Positions 56,875 to 64,000 of a DNA stretch of 64,000 nucleotides are shown here, piece by piece. The stretch spans positions 123,256,714-123,320,713 of the forward strand of contig NC_073691.1 in NCBI RefSeq assembly GCF_029784155.1, in the 5' to 3' direction. Under the pieces are notes generated by a model. It saw only the letters and a list, made by a program, of their open reading frames with translations. It was not told where the DNA came from and ran no database searches. Numbering within the stretch: position 1 is the stretch's first letter; each line of letters opens with the position of its first letter. The DNA is from Uranotaenia lowii. Its lineage: Eukaryota; Arthropoda; Insecta; Diptera; Culicidae. The translations under genes and the position numbers were made by a program.

Positions 56875-59285
56875 AAGAGATAGCGGGTTCGCTGTGGTAG
56901 CGTTTAGTGTGATCGTAGTTTTGCAGAAGCGTGTATTGTATTGTCAGTTCATATAAAAGATGTTACTAACAATTATATTTTGATGTTCTTTTCTAAATGA
57001 TGACTGACCGACTGACCTTCGAGCGCCAAAATTGTAGTTAAATATTAGAAATGAATATGCTTTCGACAATCGCGAGAAAAAAGGAGGGAATCTGTCAAAT
57101 GCGATTTCTTGCCGCAACATGTTCCAAGTCATTCGATTAACTGTAGGATGAGGGCTTCATCGGAAATCATCCAAGACGTTGCGCTAAATCCCGAGCGTGT
57201 AAAAGGCGCAATACCAGGATAGATTATGTTATTATTTTTAATCAAACTAATCGAACACACGTGTTAAAATTTAGCCATAAGAAGTAAAAAAAATCGTTCC
57301 CTCGATGGAGCTCTAAGGTTGATCATTCTAAGCAGATTTGGCAATTGCACTTTTTCGTTAATTTTTTTTGCAATAAATGTGACCGAAATAATTAAATGAA
57401 TAAAGGAACGTTCTCACCCGAATACAAGAATCCATCTCCTTGTTGGTTGCCTTGCTGGATTTGGCTGCTTCGGTTGGTTTGGGGTGTCACTTTCCGGTTG
57501 GTTCATCGTTTTATCCGGTGTTGTATCCTTCGGCCTCTGCAATTTGGGTTCACATTTTTCCTGTCATCGTTCGACTTTGGCTCCGCATGCGGTGGATTGA
57601 TACGTAACGAAAACAAAAATAAAATAGAGAAAAGAAATAAAGAGAAGAAAAGTGCATTAGTAGTTCAGATCAAATAATTTTCAACGGTTAAATTGCGTGA
57701 TATTGGTCTATCTTTGATTAAGATGCATCCATTGATTTTCTTTTTAAAGATTTCGCTCGAATCAAGTGAGACCGACTCAAACAAAGTCTGCCTCACAACA
57801 CTTCTTTTTTATATGCTTGGAAAAGGAAAAAAAGAGACTGTTCCTCAAGGGATTGTGCTTTGAAGATATAAAGTATAAAGGCTCAGAGTCATTTCACAAA
57901 ACTGGAAAATATCATTTTCGTTAACCCTCAGTGATTGAAAAATGCTCGATTTTCAACAGCTGCATGGATCTTAAACGTGAGTGTCGTCCGTGTCATCAAC
58001 ATCGAAATCTGCAAGTGTATGTGGAAATGGATTGGATATACGCTGCGGCGAGATGTTAACGAGATCTGCAGCGAACTACAATCGAGATGGACATCGAAAA
58101 ACGGCAGAACCATAAGCTCGTGGTTGCGTCTTGTAGCCTAAACAATCGGATCAGGACTATTGCCGAAAATCTTAACTGGCATTAATTGAAGATGACGTCG
58201 AACATTCTTCGCTGATATTCAAGATAAAACTTTGAAAAAAAAAAATGAAACAAATAAGTTCACAACCAGTTTTGTAGATATCATTATGCTGGTATTGATT
58301 TATTTTTGTTTTTAATTCGACAGAATTTATGTGTCGTTTGGAGTTTATTTTATTGAGTAGTCTTTTTTAATTTCGCACCAATGTTGTACAATGGCTTGTC
58401 AAACGGATGATCCATTAATAGTTGTATGTATTTTGTAGGGTTTAATAAATACTCACGTTCTATCATTTTTGGTTAATATTCGATATTCTATATAGTGGGG
58501 ATTGTTGCTCTAATTTATTTGGGGTTGTTGTCTATTCGCAGTTGCGCATGTTTGCTTAGTTTTTTCTAGCTTACGAATAAGTTATGACATTGTTATTATT
58601 CCTTACGGGTGTTCATTACAATACGCGTGTATGTACCAGTCTATTTTTGTTTTCAATTTTTACTATAGTAGGTAGTGCATAGTTGAGATTTATTGTAGAA
58701 GATCATCCATTCACTCTATAGTTTATTAGTTAAGCTTGAGCTACCCGACTGGCTACTAGACGGATATACAGACATCGAATTTCTATTGGACACATTTGCG
58801 CAACTTTGTGGCTTCACTTGGCTTTAAACTATTTCAGTGGAACTATTTTCTTGTCCTGTTGAAATCTAAAATGCTACATCAATCACGTTCAAAACTGCCG
58901 AACCAATTGCTTTTGTTGCATTTCTAAAATTGCTTTTCCATCATTTTCTACGTTTTGCACTGTTTAAAAAATTGGTTTTCGACACTGAGTTAATGGTTGA
59001 ATTTAATTAAATACTCAGTATTAAAAAACATGCGCATCAAACCTGATTCATGGATGATGTAATGAGAAGACTTGCCATTCATTTTTTCTATTCGTCTCAG
59101 GCAACCAACGGTTTTTTGTGGAACAAAACACAATAAATCATGCTTTTTCGATTAATGGTAGATAGTCACAAAAATGTCGAATTTGTTGAAAGCGTTTCCA
59201 ACTGAGTAACAGTCAATGGTTACATCAGATGATTATTTTTGTTTTTTTTTTCAACTTATTGAAATTAAATTTTATAGCAATGACA
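56875..59285. other. knk 3' UTR and spacer
   Basis: The 3' UTR probably runs to about 57390 (AATAAA at 57372-57377). Beyond it the only recognisable item is an RTE-like scrap at 57935-58140. The rest is AT-rich without gene signals. Confidence 0.5.
57935..58140 (+). pseudogene. RTE-type LINE tail
   Basis: The frame reads MWKWIGYTLRRDVNEICSE, matching the WxWIGHxLR motif near the end of RTE-type reverse transcriptases. Only the last about 45 residues are present and the rest is lost. Confidence 0.55.
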
Positions 59286-59568
59286 CTGACATGACACTTA
59301 GAACAAAAATCCGATAATTTTCCGGCTATTTTTGCCACCTACCGTAGGTATTGCGAACCTGCAAAGTTTGACAAAAAAATGCCCTGTAGAAAAAAATCAC
59401 CTGTTTAGCCCGATTGTATCGTCGAAATTGAGTATTTATCTTTGAAAGTTGGTTGGCACTTTACAACAGGGCTAGCATTTCATCAAAAGCGATCGATGCA
59501 CACTCTAGAATCGATATTGCGTACTGCTGGAAAAAATATCTAACAAATGAAATCGAGTGTCCAGTCAG
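59286..59568. mobile_element. TA-flanked MITE, copy 2
   Basis: Same family as 32969-33231. Ends CTGACATGACACTTAG and (inverted) CTGACTGGACACTCG; internal words gttggttggca and atcgatattgcgtactg are shared. TA follows the right end; the left flank is CA. Confidence 0.75.
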
Positions 59569-60293
59569 TACAGTCAGTGTTGATAGTCCAAGCAAAATTG
59601 TTGTTTTCAGGCAGAGTTAAACTTAAGCGAGTAATAAAAAACATATTTTTCGATAATACTCCTCATTTTGTTTCGATGTACGCACTGAACGTACAAAAAT
59701 ACTATCCATTTTTATCTGACCATTCTGCACGACTGTGGAACGTAGATTTTCATTAGCATAGAAACTGAACATCTTAAGTTCTCTCGATTGCTTCCATGAA
59801 TTTATTGTATATTCATTTGATAAAATTAACGATAATCCCAATGAATTGCTGCATGAGTTCCACCTTTTTAATGCGTGAGTGTATAAAAATTTGAACCAAT
59901 AAAAACATATCAAACTATTTTCTGTCCCTCGACAAATATCTTCCAAGAAAATACGAATAGTAATTCAATTTTCTAATACCTTTCAAAAAAAAATATGCAG
60001 ATTTCAAAGCAATCGGGACATTACAACGATTAAAATACTTAAGATGATACTCTTTACAGGCATTTCTAAAACGTATTGAAAACAGCATTTAAAATAATGT
60101 TTTAAATGTGAAACTCAGGTATTCTTAGCGAGCGGTAAATATTAAGACAAAATTTTATCTAGAAATGGAAGGCAGCGAACAGTCGAAGAACACTCACAAC
60201 TTTGCCTGAAATCCGAGTGCTGATTTACGACAACAAAGATAACTCTTGGCGCCAATATGAGAAGAAGGGAAGCAAGATTTCGCTGCATCGCTA
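59569..60293. other. Spacer downstream of fem-1
   Basis: Includes the probable 3' UTR of fem-1 near 60100-60293. No other gene seen. Confidence 0.4.
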
Positions 60294-62498
60294 TTACGGT
60301 TCGTGCCACCGGACAAAATCTTCCAGGGTGCGTGGTATCTGGTTCCGGTACGGAATACCGAATTTCGTAATCACCGTGGAGCAGAGACACTTGAGCGTTA
60401 TGTAGTTTACCAGTGGAATATCGTTAACCGGGTTGATGGATATCAGTGCCATCGGGCGGTCGTCGTTTTTATTGGGTTGATCCAGGTGCGCACCGTATTC
60501 CAGCAACGTGTGAACCAGCTGTTGACATTTGTATAGAAATTAAAATTAGATCTCTGTAAAAGGGTATTGTTTTGAAAATCTTACTTCACGTTCGTAATTG
60601 TACGGCATTGACGCGATCAGCAGCGGTGTTGATTTGCTTTCGTTCTTGGCATTAACGTGGGCGCCACATTCTAGCAACAGCTTGGCGACGTTCAGGTTCG
60701 GGAAGATCACCCTCAGACTGCTGTCGTCGGTGAAATATCCACTTTTGATGACGTTGAGTCGCGAGACCGACAGGTGCAGTAAGGTATCGTTGGTGATAGA
60801 ACTGCGAATGTTGCTTCGTAACAGAGGTCGCACGGAGCTGTTAATCAGTTCACGTTCATCTTCGGTTTTGGCCGTAGCCAGGAGCAGATACATTAAATGC
60901 GTCAAGCACTTGAGAATGCGGTCGAAGTTTTCCTGTTGCTTCCGGTGCACCGGTCGGATATTGAGCAGTTGACGAGCCTCTAAACAAAGCAAAATTAAAA
61001 GAGGGTTAAAGTCTTCATTTTTAAATTTCTGGTGTTTCGGTTTCTTTCATTTTCGATAGAAAACCTATCGGTTGAAGCATAAGTATTTTACAGAAAAAAG
61101 TCATTTGCATTTTGTACGAAAACTTACCATCAATGTTGGAAGTTAGCACCTGAAACACGGCGTAGACATCTTCGAAGCGAGGCATTCCCTGGTCGACGAA
61201 TTCGTTCGGCATCACGTCGATGTACTTATCTAACAGGTCCAACATTAGGCGCACGATAGCCTGGGCCGTCAGACAGGTGTCCGAATAGAGAATCGAATAC
61301 TTCTGTACTCGAATCTGCAAGGCAAGCAGCCACAGATCGATGCATCGCTGGAATCGCAGAGAATCGGCGTAGGAAGCGCCCCGGAACATGAGTCGAAACA
61401 GCGTATCTTTGTGGCCGATTCCCAGGATGCGTTCGTAGATTAGCAAGCTTTGCATTCGCATGGCATCAACATCTGCTGCGATGTTGTCCAGCTCAGCCAT
61501 GGTGGAGAATTCTTCGGCATATCCGTAGGCCGGCCGGGATGGCACCTCAGGCCTTTTGCGAATGTAGGTAAAACCTCGCAAACGGATGTGATATGCTAAT
61601 CGCCAGTGAAGGATGGCAACCCGCGTTTCGTTATGATCATCGATGAATGTGGAACCGATAAGTTCGTGTGCATCTGCAAGACGTTCCGAGGAGTAGTTTA
61701 TGCGATTTTTGAGATAATCAAATATTTGGTGAGCGCCTTTGAGGCAGGCTGTTTGCAGAGCGTCGTCGCCGTAGCGACTTTTTGCAAATGGATCAGCCCC
61801 ATGTTCTAGCAAGAGTTGTGCCGTTTCCAAACGGTGCTCCTGGATAGCATAATGCAGCGCTGTTTTGTCTTGTATGTCTCTCGCATTGACATCGGCGCCT
61901 TTGCTTATCAAATAATTGCACAGCTGCACCGACTGCACAGAATTAATAAGGCAGGTACCACCATTGTAATTTGGCTTCCGTATATCTGCTCCATTCTCCA
62001 CCAAATATTGAACTATAAAACAAACAAAAAAACTCAATCAAATCGTCACATCTAACCTTACAATCGCTAAACTGAAATAATAAATAAATAAAAAGATGAA
62101 TTCCATTCACTGCCGGGCAAGTGACACGCTCCGATGGCCAGCGCCGAAAACAAACCAAATTTAGTAGCCACTTACCGATATCGATGTGGGTCATGAAGCA
62201 GGCACTTCGCAGCGGTGTCGAGCCGGTGTCCGAGAGGGCATTGATGTTGGAACCCAGCCGCACCAGGCATTTCACTACGGCCAGTTTGCCGGCTACACAC
62301 GCACACCAGAGCGGCGTGACACAGTGCACGGAACGGTCTTCCGACACCTCGTATAGACCCCGCTGCTCGTTGTTGGCATCGCAAACCGTAACAAGATACT
62401 CGGTGATCTCGACATTGCCCCGGCGACAAGCGATGAACAAGGGAGCGCAACCCTCCCGGGTTCGTTTGACAACCTCTTTGCGGAGGTGTCGCGGTAAA
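60294..62498 (-). CDS. Fem-1: Fem-1 homologue, ankyrin-repeat substrate receptor of a CUL2 ubiquitin ligase, first exon missing
   Basis: Four minus-strand exons (62498-62176, 62012-61128, 60979-60585, 60518-60294) join in frame to 608 residues plus stop. The N-terminal part has six or so ankyrin repeats (APLFIACRRGNVEITEYLV, TPLWCACVAGKLAVVKCLV, STPLRSACFMTHIDIVQYLV, TALHYAIQEHRLETAQLLL). A helical middle follows (ILGIGHKDTLFRLMFRGASY, QRCIDLWLLALQIR), then two C-terminal ankyrin repeats (LLLECGAHVNAKNESKSTPL, LLEYGAHLDQPNKNDD). The end is IPRTLEDFVRWHEP, very like the IPRTLEEFVGFH end of vertebrate FEM1B. Known FEM1 proteins bring substrates with C-terminal Arg or other C-degrons to CUL2. 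Human FEM1B has 627 residues, so about 30-50 are missing at the N terminus. That exon must lie beyond 62498, and I did not find it before the window end. No stops inside exons. Confidence 0.9.
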
Positions 62499-63313
62499 CT
62501 ATAGCAAAAGACAGAGCAAAGAAAATGGTTATGGTCATTCATTGGTTAAACGTGTTGTTGTTTCAAAAACGTGCAACGCTGCTATCCTATATATTTTCGA
62601 TTCCCGATACGAAGTTGGATGATTCGGCGAACGTGCGGAAATGAGGACCACGTGGCCAAAAACTAAACTTTTTGAAGATGTCTTGATTTTTCGAAACCAA
62701 ATGATAGCTTTCGTAGAGATGGTATTCTTGCTGAAAACCTTCGTTGGTTTCATGTTTCTCGTCATCAGAGATACAAACTCTTTACGAAAAACCAACGCAA
62801 ATTGTCTTTTCCCGAAAGGTACATTATTTTTATTTGCAAAACATTTTATAACAAGGTTTTCTAATACGATTACAATAGAATTCATCATTGCTTTCCTAGC
62901 AGAAATTCGAAGCATGGTTTGATCAGCCTCAAGATACAGTTGACTTAATTGAACCCATTAAATGCCAAAATTTTAACAGTAAAAACATAGGTCAACTAAC
63001 TATGCCAGAATTGGTGATTTACATCAAAACTAATAGACAAATTTCTATTAAGAACTAAAACAATAATGACTTTAAAAAACCATAGGTATTATTTGAGGGA
63101 TGCTGAACAAATATTTTGGAACTAGTTTCTAAAATAATGTTTAAAATATGTCAAATCGAATATTTTGAGTTCGTCTTGATACATCTTCGTATTTGAAAAT
63201 TATCAAATTTTCGAAGGTGATTGAAAGTATTAGAAAAAGGTGAGATAGCAAAGGAAGAAAGAAATTATTTCCGAACTGACATTTTAGTACCACAATGACG
63301 TTTTGATAACAAA
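62499..63313. other. Presumed first intron of fem-1
   Basis: Starts with the acceptor gctatag (minus strand) for exon 2. The minus-strand frame 62535-62915 is open but has no similarity I know and no splice support. Confidence 0.4.
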
Positions 63314-63574
63314 ATGCCACTGACATCAAAGGGGACGGACGTTCTGGTTCCAAAAGTAATTGGACAGTTGCTTCAGCTTCTTGACCTTGAATTGAATCCG
63401 CTATTTCCGCTTCAGTACAACGAAGAACGTGACGAAAATAGCTTCCAGCAAATCGAGCTCTATCGGTCGACTGCTGGATCTTCCTTCGATACAGTTCATA
63501 TCTTGCATGCTGAGATGGAAATGTGCCTAATTTCCGAAGCACAGCTTGACAACCTAATACCTGATAAGCCATAA
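63314..63574 (+). CDS. Hypothetical small protein, 86 residues
   Basis: An uninterrupted frame from ATG in the favourable context CAAAATGCC ends TAA, followed by a poly(A) signal AATAAA at 63639-63644. The protein (starts MPLTSKGTDVLV, has LQLLDLELNPLFPLQYNEE, and ends NLIPDKP) is acidic and Leu-rich, without signal peptide, membrane segment or recognisable domain. The opposite strand is also open over the same stretch (63141-63572), which weakens the case. It would lie inside the fem-1 first intron on the opposite strand. It may also be the last exon of another gene. Confidence 0.35.
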   Translation: MPLTSKGTDVLVPKVIGQLLQLLDLELNPLFPLQYNEERDENSFQQIELYRSTAGSSFDTVHILHAEMEMCLISEAQLDNLIPDKP

Positions 63575-64000
63575 AGTGTGTCCCTGATTTATGTGAATGT
63601 GATAGAGTAGTTAGGAAGCTTTTGGGAACAGGCGTATAAATAAAGGATTATGAAGACATTAGGGAACAGTTTTGAATTTTCGAACAACATTAGCTTTGTA
63701 CTGAATAACAATAACCAAAACGAAATAAGATTATTAAGTATTTGAAACAAATCCAAGTGTATGAGCAAGTATAAAATGTCAAATAGATTTAAGTTTGCAG
63801 GGGTAGAATTAATAAATTAATTTTTTTTAAGTTTTTTTAGTGGCACTTGATCATCTTTGTGGCATCCGTGTCATAAATGTCATAAATGCACTTGATCAAA
63901 TCTAGAAAACAATCTAAGTAATTTTACATCCTGTCCCAGTACTATAAACAGCTCAAACTGTCGGTTGATGCCAAAAAAAAGGTTTAAATTTGTTAGCTTT
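63575..64000. other. Right end of window, no gene seen
   Basis: AT-rich. The first exon of fem-1 was looked for here and not found. Confidence 0.4.

Noticed and set aside
62535..62915. 126-residue minus-strand frame near fem-1 as a candidate first exon
   Set aside because: It does not resemble the fem-1 N terminus and has no suitable donor leading in phase to exon 62498.
1..64000. CRISPR array, operon or bacterial defence system
   Set aside because: No direct repeats with regular unique spacers; genes have spliceosomal introns and eukaryotic families throughout.

Overview
The window reads as insect nuclear DNA, most likely from a culicine mosquito. Evidence: spliced genes with GT-AG introns, AT-rich spacers crowded with short inverted-repeat DNA transposons, DD37E (ITmD37E-type) mariner transposases as known from mosquitoes, and jockey-, I- and RTE-like LINE scraps. 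Species is inferred, not proven. Three runs of exactly 500 N (24696-25195, 26196-26695, 51696-52195) split the window into four pieces. The two middle pieces are exactly 1,000 and 25,000 bp long, a pattern typical of Hi-C scaffold editing, so linkage across the gaps should not be trusted.

Piece 1 (1-24695). The first 18 kb is a layered graveyard of transposons: two DD37E transposase pseudogenes, an 870-bp element inserted in one of them, a longer relative on the other strand, a jockey LINE tail, a head-to-head pair of TTAA-flanked elements, and a tandem duplicated repeat with a 1.05-kb TA-flanked element at the junction. It is followed by two tail-to-tail housekeeping genes: a complete two-exon Pin1/dodo prolyl isomerase (+) and a complete five-exon PUM3/penguin RNA-binding protein (-).

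Piece 2 (25196-26195) holds only the 5' UTR and first four coding exons of translation initiation factor eIF3d; the rest is absent from the window.

Piece 3 (26696-51695) has no recognisable host gene. It contains an I-like LINE 3' part, a nearly intact DD37E mariner, several foldback elements, a broken Tc1, a hAT-like element with a perfect 8-bp target duplication nested in another element, and a near-perfect 240-bp palindrome with an empty-site relative nearby. A repeat-poor, GC-richer stretch at about 38.0-41.3 kb may be a promoter or first-intron region.

Piece 4 (52196-64000) carries a Knickkopf-type DM13/DM13/DOMON protein (+, lacking its 5' exon), a fem-1 ankyrin-repeat E3 ligase adaptor (-, lacking its first exon), and a small unrecognised ORF (+) with a nearby poly(A) signal. 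The genes do not form a pathway. The dominant story is transposon nesting and assembly breakage around ordinary conserved genes.
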